From: Candidatus Poribacteria bacterium
GTDB lineage: Bacteria; Poribacteria; WGA-4E; PCPOR2b
Assembly (NCBI GenBank): GCA_028819845.1
Contig: JAPPKS010000032.1
Coordinates: forward strand, 186,001-250,000
DNA length: 64,000 nt
Direction: 5' to 3'
Shown: positions 25,208-33,599 of the stretch, one piece after another
How the letters are laid out: each line of letters begins with the position of its first letter
Numbering within the stretch: the stretch's first letter is position 1
The notes under the pieces: model-generated
Databases searched by the model: none
The model's input: the letters and a program-made list of their open reading frames with translations, nothing else
What the model was told of the DNA's origin: nothing
Translations under genes and position numbers: made by a program

Positions 25208-26236
25208 TTATTGGATAAACTGTCCCAATTTTTCCGGGATCCGAAAATAATCATCTGGAAATCTGACATTAAACTTGGCACTTTTGATGTTCCATTCCTC
25301 AGTACGTGAAATACGTCGAGTGTCCCCTTTTATCTGATAACCGACTCGTCTGATTTTCCGTGGATGCCAAATACCCGATGAGGATTGATATTCAAGGAAT
25401 TCGACAGTTTTATAAGGGTATTCAGCGTCCGGCGGAGAGAAGTATTCGATTCGCTTGACACCAAAGCCTTTCTTAATATCAATAAACACTTTTTTAAGAA
25501 TATGCTTTTCTTTTCCTATCCGAATAGCAAACACATATTCACTTTTTCCACCGGTAACTGGGGCGAAGATTTCTATGTCTTGTCTTTGTAGATTAGTATC
25601 AATACATTTGCCTATCAGTAACCTAATCTCATATACGAAATCTTCCGAAGCGCCAAGAGGTGCTTCCGGAGGATTTATGACGTTTGGCGGAGCTTCTGTT
25701 GATAAAATGGCTCGTTGACCGTCAAATATGACAGTATTTGTCAATCCAGCATTATAAAATTCTGCAGCTCCCGGGTCTACGTATTTTTTGATGTCTTTTC
25801 GGGTGAATCGATGTGCAAAGATAGGTTCTTTCGATTTACGCGAAAAATAGGCGACTTCAAAGGCAAGATTCCATTCCTCATGTACACTCTGTTCGCCAGA
25901 TATCATCTCAGGTAGATACTTGCGCGATAATTGAATGTTTCGTTCATGCATTCTGCGGTAACGCGATTGTTCTCTAACTTCTGCAGGTAACTCTGAGAAC
26001 CGCTCCTCCAACTCTAGAATAGCGGCTTCGGCTTCAGCGTTGGCTTTCTCTTTGGATTTAGTTGGAAGCGCGTCATGTTTTTTGATGAATTTCAACTCAC
26101 CACTAGTGACTTCGGTTTGGGCTAACTGCAAATAGTTTAAAAACTCTTCAAGGGAGAGTTCCACAGCGTCACAGGCAGTCAATCCAAGCTGTGTCAAAAT
26201 GATAAAAACGAGAAATTTCCTCATTCGAGTTCTCAT
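25208..26236 (-). CDS. Unknown lipoprotein
   Basis: A 342-residue protein. The signal sequence MRKFLVFIILTQLGLTAC ends in a lipobox (LTAC), so it is probably a lipid-anchored envelope protein. The N-terminal mature part is helical and charged (KSKEKANAEAEAAILELEERF). The C-terminal half has alternating strands and ends with FRIPEKLGQFIQ, similar in style to LolA-like or outer-membrane lipoprotein-sorting folds, but this is not certain. ATG 26236 follows AGGAGGAA. It is about 160 bases upstream of the cysteine-rich gene on the same strand. Confidence 0.65.
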   Translation of the reverse strand: MRTRMRKFLVFIILTQLGLTACDAVELSLEEFLNYLQLAQTEVTSGELKFIKKHDALPTKSKEKANAEAEAAILELEERFSELPAEVREQSRYRRMHERNIQLSRKYLPEMISGEQSVHEEWNLAFEVAYFSRKSKEPIFAHRFTRKDIKKYVDPGAAEFYNAGLTNTVIFDGQRAILSTEAPPNVINPPEAPLGASEDFVYEIRLLIGKCIDTNLQRQDIEIFAPVTGGKSEYVFAIRIGKEKHILKKVFIDIKKGFGVKRIEYFSPPDAEYPYKTVEFLEYQSSSGIWHPRKIRRVGYQIKGDTRRISRTEEWNIKSAKFNVRFPDDYFRIPEKLGQFIQ

Positions 26237-26427
26237 AACAATTCCTCCTGTCAGTGTTGTGATTAACAGTCTCAAACATGCCATCTAGAACGATTGATGC
26301 ACCATTGCGAATTTATAATGGTGGATCCTGTCCAAACACCTAAAGAAATGGTTTTGTACGACGAATTTAGTGCCAAGTCTTAACTCTAATTGTTTCAGTA
26401 GTGACATCGAAAGAATTCTTGACCCGG

Positions 26428-27240
26428 TTAATTCGCATTCCGAGCACAGCGAAATCCGACAGTGGTATTTCTATAATCGGGTTTGTTGGTATCACGATAA
26501 GTCGACCGCATTTCCAACATACCCGAATGCCAACTTCCTCCTCGTATAACCTTCTTGGTTTTGTAACCGCTCCCTTGGAAAGGCATAGAAGTCATTTCAT
26601 AATGATTATACCAATCACTGCACCATTCCCAAGCGTTTCCAGCCATATCAAAAGCCCCGAAAGTGCTTGCACCTGTGGGATAACTTCCCACGGGTGACGG
26701 ATCTCTCCCAAACTGGTAAAAAACGGCGGTAAAGTCCATCTCATGACCCCATGGATAAGTGTTTCCATCATTTCCGCGTGCCGCTTTTTCCCATTCCGCC
26801 TCTGTTGGCAACCGCTTACCTGCCCATCTAGCGTAGGCGTCCGCTTCGTACCAACTGATTCCCGTCGCTGGTTGGTTTTCTGTCGGAGTGAAATATCTGA
26901 CGCCCAAGCCTAGTGGTACCACAATCTCATTTTTTGTTATAAACTCCCAACCTTCTTCCGTCCAAAGTTGTTGGTTTTGATAACCCCCTGCGAGCATAAA
27001 CTCTTCGTACTGTTGCTTTGTTACTTCATATTTGTCAATATAGAACGCATCCAAATATATTTGATGTGCCGGATTTTCGTTGGGTGGGGCTTCAGGATCG
27101 TCCGTTCCCATTATGAACTCGCCCGCGGGAATTAAAACCATGTCCTCGGGCGGCTCCGACGAGACGGAAACTTTGTCGCACGCACTCAATATGGTCAGCA
27201 TTAGCCCTATGATGGATAAAAACCCAATACCTTTTTTCAT
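26428..27240 (-). CDS. FGE/sulfatase-modifying-factor (SUMF1) domain lipoprotein
   Basis: A 270-residue protein with a lipobox signal (LTILSAC) and one formylglycine-generating-enzyme fold. Family motifs are present in order: MVLIPAGEFIMGT, FYIDKYEVTKQQYEEF, PATGISWYEADAYARWAGKRLPTEAEWE (quoted here as consecutive short motifs), AFDMAGNAWEWCSDWY, VIRGGSW and GFRCARN. Most bacterial members are not true sulfatase activators but have C-type-lectin-like or oxidase roles. No sulfatase is in the window. It starts 21 bases after the nucleotidase/CcdA fusion gene, so it is probably in the same operon. Confidence 0.88.
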   Translation of the reverse strand: MKKGIGFLSIIGLMLTILSACDKVSVSSEPPEDMVLIPAGEFIMGTDDPEAPPNENPAHQIYLDAFYIDKYEVTKQQYEEFMLAGGYQNQQLWTEEGWEFITKNEIVVPLGLGVRYFTPTENQPATGISWYEADAYARWAGKRLPTEAEWEKAARGNDGNTYPWGHEMDFTAVFYQFGRDPSPVGSYPTGASTFGAFDMAGNAWEWCSDWYNHYEMTSMPFQGSGYKTKKVIRGGSWHSGMLEMRSTYRDTNKPDYRNTTVGFRCARNAN

Positions 27241-27261
27241 TGCTGATACTCCTCCTATTCA

Positions 27262-29299
27262 TTAAACTAAACTGAACAACAACCAAAACCCTAATCCAAG
27301 CAACAACACCCCGGTTCCTAACTTCACCGGCATCAGATGCCGTTGCAGCACACCGCCGAGTTGCAGTGAAGTCGTTCCCCAATACACAAACCCGAACACT
27401 ATCAGCAGCGGCGTGATAAACATGAGATTGTAAAGAATGAGGTATGCCACCGCGTTCACGCGCATCCCCTCAACGCCCATCACAAACGTAATCGTCGGCA
27501 AGTACACTTGACCCGTACAGACCAATTCCAACGCCGATATCGCGAACCCGATGACCAACGCGCCGATGATGACGCTTGATGTTCGCGTCTGTTCGCGGAT
27601 GACTTTGTGGATACGCTGCTTTAGATGCTTGGGCAACTGAAGCGTAATCTCCTTCACTTTCCCCTGTTTGGCTTTGATAGCGTCGTATAGACTCAAGAAC
27701 GCCAGCGTGAACGTCCCAATTGCGGCAACTAGGTAAACGCACTTGGCAACGACCGAGAACTCGTTAAGGAACGAGAGAAACTTGAGCAGTCCCATCCCCA
27801 ATAGCAGGTACGTTACAAACACCGCGGCGGCGAATGCGCCGCCGGCGACGAGCATCTCTTTGCGCGAACGTCCAACAAGAGAAAGATAAGAGATGAAGAA
27901 CACAATAGTGGCAAAGGCGCACGGGTTAATTCCGTCGAGCAACCCCGCGCCCGCAACAGCCAATGTTCCAAAAGCGCTAAACCGTTTGACGATATCGGAT
28001 TCCGCCTCACCGGTGTTGGCTTCTGCCTCCGTTAGCCGAGAGGCAACCCCCGTTGCGAGGTATGTTCCGACAATCTCTTCCAGTTGCGCAGCATCAAGTT
28101 CATTCAATAGATAATTATCCCCGATGAACAGCGCAGGTGTGGTGAGCCGCTTGACTTCCGGAACGTTACATAACGCCCCCATCGCCTCAAGCAGCTGTTG
28201 GTCGGCTTTGGCGTAGCGTTTTTCAACCACAATCTGCGGGTATTGGGTTTTGAGGCGTTTCAGAATCTCGCTGGCTCTGACACACTTCTGGCAGCCCCGT
28301 TTGTGGAAGTAGGTGATATGGACGGCACGGTCGTCAGGTACACGCTCTTGACCGTCAAATTCGACATCTTCCGCAAGTGAATCGTAAAGCGACAGCAGGG
28401 CTTCAAGATCGGCATCGGGTGTAACTCCTTCCGAAACCGCAATGCGCTGATTCTTCCTTGACACTACTTGTTGCCGAACCGCGTCGAGTCCAATCTCCAG
28501 AACACCAACCGCTTCTCCTTTCGCAGGGTTGGTGACAATAGTCGTGCCGCCCACAACAATCGGTGCCGCCGAAGCTGATTCAGAGGATTCGTTCTGGGCG
28601 AGGACGAGAACGGATAACCATGAGAATCGCTCCGCAAGTTCACGCGCTTCCGCCTCTGACCCGTGAAACACGCCCACGGCAAAATCACTTTGACGCGTGA
28701 TTTCTTCCCGCAAAGTCTCTAGCGCTTCCGCTGGATAGGTGAGGGTGACCCCCAGATTGTAAGCGGAAATTTCCAACTCATACGATTTCGATATTAGACC
28801 AACCACAGCGATTTTTCTCTTCACCGATTCGACGACTTCAAACGGTCGCGGGAATTGCGCCCCTACGATATTCGTGCAAATAACGGGCAGATCCGGATAG
28901 TTGGCGTGGAGGGCGGAGAGTGAATCAAGGGGAAGACACAAGTCACTCGGTCCTAGACTGAGAGCATCGTAATGCATTGCGCTTAAGGCTTCGAGGGCAA
29001 TTTGGCAGATAAGTTCGCTGTTCGGGTCGGTAGGGTCGAGGATGTTTCCGGTGTGCAGATTCAGCGGGGCGGGGTGTATTTCACGCAAGGATTTGGATAA
29101 CGGTCTGGCGTCGAGAAAGCCCGCCGACTTGCTCAATTCCGCATCCGTGGAGTCCAAGCTGCCCGCCTTCCTCACCTGCGTAGATGAGCGTAAGCGTATT
29201 GGAGGCCTCCGAAGTGGTTTGCGTAAACGAGAACAAGCACCCAAGCAAAACGAAGGAAATGATGCTAAGTGAGATGCGCGACACCCCAAAATTCATCAA
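27262..29299 (-). CDS. Nucleotidase-like/glutaredoxin/CcdA fusion, frameshifted near the N-terminus
   Basis: The main frame (27262 to about 29095) has three parts. About 250 residues resemble a 5'-nucleotidase/metallophosphoesterase-type region (YDALSLGPSDL). A glutaredoxin-like domain follows with GCQKC. Last comes a six-helix CcdA/DsbD-type domain with the paired cysteines in DGINPCAFATIVFFISY and ELVCTGQVYLPT. The real N-terminus lies in another frame, starting at 29299: a signal peptide followed by LTLIYAGEEGGQLGLHGC and ending IQILA. A one-base shift near 29090-29100 joins the frames (an error or a mutation). CcdA domains carry electrons from the cytoplasm to periplasmic thiols. Confidence 0.78.
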
Positions 29300-29626
29300 T
29301 ACCGCCTCCCTTGAAGTGAATCTCCGCGTTCTATTCTAAATGAAGATTTCTGGGCTTAGGCGTATATTTACAGCAATTTCTATTACAGCAATTTCTATGC
29401 CAAAGCTAAAATCCCGCATCAATTTGAACTCGGTTTTGACTCGAAAACCCTGATGTATCAAGGGATACGGGCATTTTCATTTTTTTTCAGACTGGCGCGG
29501 CAGTGTCCTGACGAGAAATGAAATGCGGAACGACAATTTGGCTACACGATTCGGGAAAATTGGGGTTAAAAGGCGTGGGAAGCCTTGTCAGGCACGGGTT
29601 TTGGGGGTTGTAGCCAAAATGTCTAC

Positions 29627-29658
29627 AAAAACGCCGAAAAGGCGTCGCCTTTTGGCGG
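29627..29658 (-). terminator. Rho-independent terminator of the regulator operon
   Basis: On the minus strand CGCCAAAAGGCG and CGCCTTTTCGGCG pair and are followed by TTTTT. It lies about 225 bases past the stop of the NtrC-type gene and before the fusion gene start. The rest of 29300-29620 shows no gene. Confidence 0.75.
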
Positions 29659-29689
29659 GTAGGGGGACAAAGTAGTAAGAATATAACCA

Positions 29690-29835
29690 GGACTTACGCA
29701 AATTGCGCAGAAAAAGGAAATATTGGACTTAAATAGTCGTTATTTCAGTGTTTTTAACCCCCTAAGACTATCGCACACACTATTCGTCCGCTTGATTCCT
29801 TGTCAGGGGGACTTTTGAACTTATTGCGTAAGTCC
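29690..29835. repeat. 146-bp element bounded by inverted repeats GGACTTACGCAA
   Basis: GGACTTACGCAA at 29690-29701 and TTGCGTAAGTCC at 29824-29835 are a perfect 12-bp inverted pair. The interior is non-coding and contains one diverged unit of the 30-bp repeat (29768-29799). The same GGACTTACGCA end occurs at 58452-58462. It looks like a small non-autonomous mobile element. Confidence 0.65.
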
Positions 29836-29881
29836 CAATTAACGTAGAAAGCGAGGAGATTGAGTAAAAGCAAACGCCATT

Positions 29882-31327
29882 TTACGCATCGTCCGATGAT
29901 GTTTGGGCGCGGCTAAGGCGCTTGTGCAGCGCATTTTTCGATAAGCCCAAGAGTCTTGCGGCAACGGTCTGGTTGCCATCGGCACGCTTAAGGGCTTCGG
30001 AAATTATCAGTTGTTCCGCTTCTTTCAAAGTTTCCTTCAAATCCGGAAGTGCGGGGAACGCCGACAATACATGCGCAAACCCACTTGCTTGCAGCGACAT
30101 GTCCTCACCGGAAACAGTTGACTGCTCGTTAATCGCTTGTCGGAAAGTATGTGCGTCGAGTACGCCCTCTTTGTGCCGACTGACAGCGTCTAGGACCATG
30201 CCTTCAAGTTCGCGGACGTTCCCCGGGAGATTATACGTTTTAAGCAAAGTAAAGACCTCTGGTGAAGTGGTGGGTATTTGCTTTCCTAGTTTTTCAGCCG
30301 CGATTTTGACGAAATGGGCAACTAGTAGTGGGATATCGCCCGCCCGCTCGCGAAGCGGCGGCAGGTGAATATGATGAGTTTTCAAGCGGAAGTAGAGGTC
30401 GTTGCGAAAAGTTTCGGACTCTCTCAGGAATTGTATATCTCGATTCGTAGCAACAACTATTCTTGCGTTATTTGTTCGCGGGAAATCGTCGCCAAGCGGG
30501 TAGTAAGTTCTTTCCTGCAGAAGACGCAGCAGTTTGACCTGCGACTCCAGGTGCAGGTCTCCGATTTCATCAAGGAAGAGCGTGCCGTTTGACGCTTGTT
30601 CAATCAATCCCTTGCGAGGCTTATCCGCCCCGGTGTACGCCCCTTTTTTGTGGCCGAAAAGCGTGTCCGAGAATAGGTGGTCGTCGAGCCCCGCTATATT
30701 GACTGAAACGAATTCACCCTCCCGCCCGCTCAGCTTGTGGATTGCCGCTGCAATCAGTTCCTTGCCAACACCGGTTTCGCCCGTAATCAATACTGGCAGG
30801 TCGGTTTGGGCGATTGCCTCGGAATATTGAAAAATGGCGTGCATGCCGCTGTCTTGAGTAATAATGTCAGAGAACGCTTCAGGTTGTTCCAAGGCGTCCG
30901 TCAGCACACGTTCCTTAAGCAGACGACATTGGCACCGCAGTTCGCTGAGTTCTACCCCATGTTTAACCGTTGCCACAAGCCTGGCGCTATCGATCGGTTT
31001 CAGGACGTAGTCGTACGCCCCAGTTTTCAAACAATCTACCGCAGTTTCCACATTGTTTACTGCGGTGAAGACCGCTACGGGAAGTTCTGGAAAGTCAGCA
31101 AGAATTAACGGTAGTATGTCCAGTCCGGATATGCCGGGCATCAGCAAGTCCAGCACGACAACCGAAAAATCTCTCTTCGACAGCGTAGACATAACCTCGC
31201 TGCTGTCACCGCATTGGACGATATTATTAATGCCCGCTAACTTGAGAGCGTAATCTGCACTGACTAAGAAATCTGCTTCATCGTCAACCAGTAGAATGGG
31301 ATGCGTAGGAAACTGAATTGGATTCAT
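29882..31327 (-). CDS. Sigma-54-dependent response regulator (NtrC family)
   Basis: A 481-residue regulator in three domains. The receiver (residues 10-125) has VDDEAD, phospho-acceptor Asp in VVVLDLLMPG and Lys in VLKPID. The AAA+ domain (about 150-380) has Walker A GETGVGKE, the sigma-54 contact loop as GAYTGA instead of GAFTGA, and Walker B GTLFLDEIGDL. The C-terminal Fis-type helix-turn-helix has NQTVAARLLGLSKNALHKRL. It should activate sigma-54 promoters after phosphorylation by the kinase whose gene overlaps it by four bases. No sigma-54 promoter was confidently found in the window. Confidence 0.95.
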   Translation of the reverse strand: MNPIQFPTHPILLVDDEADFLVSADYALKLAGINNIVQCGDSSEVMSTLSKRDFSVVVLDLLMPGISGLDILPLILADFPELPVAVFTAVNNVETAVDCLKTGAYDYVLKPIDSARLVATVKHGVELSELRCQCRLLKERVLTDALEQPEAFSDIITQDSGMHAIFQYSEAIAQTDLPVLITGETGVGKELIAAAIHKLSGREGEFVSVNIAGLDDHLFSDTLFGHKKGAYTGADKPRKGLIEQASNGTLFLDEIGDLHLESQVKLLRLLQERTYYPLGDDFPRTNNARIVVATNRDIQFLRESETFRNDLYFRLKTHHIHLPPLRERAGDIPLLVAHFVKIAAEKLGKQIPTTSPEVFTLLKTYNLPGNVRELEGMVLDAVSRHKEGVLDAHTFRQAINEQSTVSGEDMSLQASGFAHVLSAFPALPDLKETLKEAEQLIISEALKRADGNQTVAARLLGLSKNALHKRLSRAQTSSDDA

Positions 31328-32844
31328 ACGGTTAGTTTTAGGGGGGCGGCAGGCAGCTTGACTGCCGCTGTCGTTCCCTTTCCAAGTTCGGAGGAGAGGG
31401 TTAATTCCCCGCCATGATTCTCCACGATATTGTAAGAAATGGAAAGCCCTAGTCCGACGCCGCCGGCATCTCGCTTGGTGGTGAAAAAGGCGTCTGTGAT
31501 GGACTGCAGACTTTCGCAGGGAATCCCTTCACCCTCATCACGAACTTCTATCAACACCTGCTTTGAAAGCTTGCGGGTAGAAACTACGATGCTTTTTGTA
31601 TGGTCGGTCAGGGCTTGGCAAGCGTTCGAGATTAAGTTAATACATACCTGTTCGAGCTGTTGCGCGTTGCCGAGAACATCAGGCAGATTGTCCTCAAATT
31701 GAGTCGAGAAGTTTTTCGTAGATTTTTTTATCAGATTCCCCAAAATTAGGACTGCGGAGCCAATCACCTTATTACAATTGATCGGTTGGCTTAGGTCCAG
31801 GTCACCTTGAGGTGCGAAATTGCCGAGCGCATTTACAATCTTTTGAATTCGGTTCGCGCCGTTAATGATTCTGGTCGCCATTTCGTTGATACCGCCTCGC
31901 AATTGCGAATAGGGCATGTCGGCGCACATGAAATCCCCGTGCTCTTCGCAATATTTATCCAGAAACGGTATTACGCTTGCCCAAGATTTCTGAAGAGATT
32001 CTCCGTTTAGCAAGATAAAATTGTTCGGGTTGTTAATCTCGTGCGCCACGCCCGCCGTCAGACTTCCTAATGAAGCCATCTTGCTCGCTTGAATTAACTG
32101 TTGCTCGGCACGCTTGCGTTCGGTGATATCCAGAGTCAAGCCCGCAACGACGTATGGATTGCCGTTCGCATCGTTGACTGGAAAGGCGCGCGTATGAAGC
32201 CAGCGGATTTCGCCATCGGGTCTGACGATACGGCCCTCGTACTCTACACACTCTCCACGTTTCTGTGTTTCAAAGGTAGCTAAAATGCCCTCTAGGTCAT
32301 CCGGATGAATATGCTTCGTCCACGACATCGGATCTGCGTATAGTTCCGAGCGAGATCTTCCCCACATCGCTTCGTATCCGGGACTTATGTACAAGACCTC
32401 ACCCCCGTCAAGCGACATCAGCCAAAAACCTTCGCGGATACTGTTCGCCAACTGGTGAAAGAGCGCTTCACTCGCTCGAAGTTCCCGTTCAATCTCCTTA
32501 TACTGCGTGATGTCGCGCCAAATGAACCGGCAATAAAGCAAATCGCCGATTGTATCACGGATAGTTGAGGCACTCGAGTTTACTTCGATTGAGTTTCCAT
32601 CCTTCTTCCGCAATACTAGCTCTACATCATGTATTTCACCCTTACTTACAAGGCTGGTGAACCTTGCCTTTGCATCTTCAAGGCAGTCAGGATGGTATAT
32701 CTTCGAAATAGGGTGGCCGACAATCTCCGCTTCAACGTAACCCAGTTTCTTGCAAAGTGCTTCATTGCAGTGGCGAATCTTCTCTGTATCACCATCCGTT
32801 GAAGCAAGCATGTCGGAGGAATTGAAATATGGGTCTGCCTCCAC
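31324..32844 (-). CDS. PAS-domain sensor histidine kinase
   Basis: A 506-residue cytoplasmic kinase as read from GTG 32844. It has two PAS domains (about 8-115 and 125-250), the second ending in a PAC segment (GLTLDITERKRAEQQL), then a dimerisation helix with phospho-His in GVAHEINNP. The ATPase domain has the N box NLISNACQAL, G1 DEGEGIP and G2 GVGLGLSISYNIVENHGG. GTG 32844 has no ribosome binding site. A better start (ATG 32949) exists in the same frame but is cut off by an in-frame TAA at 32872-32874, so the gene may be damaged or need re-initiation. It overlaps the regulator gene by ATGA. Confidence 0.9.
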   Translation of the reverse strand: MEADPYFNSSDMLASTDGDTEKIRHCNEALCKKLGYVEAEIVGHPISKIYHPDCLEDAKARFTSLVSKGEIHDVELVLRKKDGNSIEVNSSASTIRDTIGDLLYCRFIWRDITQYKEIERELRASEALFHQLANSIREGFWLMSLDGGEVLYISPGYEAMWGRSRSELYADPMSWTKHIHPDDLEGILATFETQKRGECVEYEGRIVRPDGEIRWLHTRAFPVNDANGNPYVVAGLTLDITERKRAEQQLIQASKMASLGSLTAGVAHEINNPNNFILLNGESLQKSWASVIPFLDKYCEEHGDFMCADMPYSQLRGGINEMATRIINGANRIQKIVNALGNFAPQGDLDLSQPINCNKVIGSAVLILGNLIKKSTKNFSTQFEDNLPDVLGNAQQLEQVCINLISNACQALTDHTKSIVVSTRKLSKQVLIEVRDEGEGIPCESLQSITDAFFTTKRDAGGVGLGLSISYNIVENHGGELTLSSELGKGTTAAVKLPAAPLKLTV

Positions 32845-32871
32845 AAACCGATTGAACTGAACGCGTTCGCG

Positions 32872-32949
32872 TTAAAATACCGCCGAATTCTGACGTATGC
32901 GCAGTGATTCACTTTTTGGTTGTGCTTGCGTCTTATCCTCGTCTTTCAT
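32872..32949 (-). other. 25-codon leader frame in phase with the histidine kinase
   Basis: ATG 32949 has GGAGG at 32957-32961 seven bases upstream. It reads MKDEDKTQAQPKSESLRIRQ and ends at TAA 32872-32874, in the same frame as the kinase. It is either the true kinase N-terminus cut by a nonsense mutation or a short upstream peptide. Confidence 0.6.
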
Positions 32950-32985
32950 TTTCACACCTCCGTGCTTGCAAGATACATAATTGAT

Positions 32986-33014
32986 AGCATAACACGGTTC
33001 GGAAAAGATGTCAA
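32986..33014 (-). promoter_or_regulatory. Promoter of the two-component operon
   Basis: On the minus strand TTGACA (33009-33014) and TATGCT (32986-32991) are 17 bases apart, 37 bases before ATG 32949. It supports ATG 32949 as the intended start. Confidence 0.7.
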
Positions 33015-33060
33015 TCCTCCTTAAAATCAGCGGCAGGGGAAACGCATCTAAATTTTGTGC

Positions 33061-33088
33061 TTGACATGAGAGGGATTTAGGTTATGCT
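33061..33088 (+). promoter_or_regulatory. Promoter candidate for the symporter operon
   Basis: TTGACA at 33061-33066 and TATGCT at 33083-33088, spaced by 16 bases. It faces away from the kinase promoter, which has the same -10 sequence, and leaves a 5' leader of about 230 bases before the DUF4212 gene. No riboswitch was recognised in that leader. Confidence 0.5.
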
Positions 33089-33327
33089 TGTGTAAAATCT
33101 CCCAAAGGCGTATTCTCTATGTCAAAACTCCTATTTTCTCTCAAAGCCGCATGGGACAACAATTACTTGACTACTATTTTAGAAACTCTATTCTGAATAA
33201 TCAGGCGCGTTTCCCATGTTACACAATCTATTCACGGTTGATAACCTGTCCATGACGTGATACACTGTGTGTTATTTCTTTTTATCTCCTTCAGGTCGCT
33301 GCATATCGAATATCATAAAGGAATCAC

Positions 33328-33597
33328 ATGGCGGCGAATGACAAAAGACGGTCGTATTGGCGGAAAAACCTACAATACTTGGGTATTTTGCTTTCTGCGT
33401 GGTTCATTGTGTCGTTCGGCTGCTCGATTCTATTTGTAGACTTTCTGGATAGAATCAAGATTGGGGGTTTTCGACTCGGATTTTGGGTGGCTCAACAGGG
33501 GTCGATTTACGTATTTGTGGTATTGATTTTCATCTATGTTTATCTGATGAATCGCCTCGACAAAAAGCACGGTGTGGACGAAAGCAATCGGGAGTAG
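33328..33597 (+). CDS. DUF4212 small subunit of a sodium:solute symporter
   Basis: An 89-residue membrane protein with two helices (about 18-37 and 52-74) separated by RIKIGGFRLGFWVAQQGS, the typical DUF4212 pattern. Such proteins are encoded just before SSS-family acetate/carboxylate symporters and are thought to form a complex with them. The next gene begins two bases after its stop codon. Confidence 0.9.
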   Translation: MAANDKRRSYWRKNLQYLGILLSAWFIVSFGCSILFVDFLDRIKIGGFRLGFWVAQQGSIYVFVVLIFIYVYLMNRLDKKHGVDESNRE

Positions 33598-33599
33598 GT

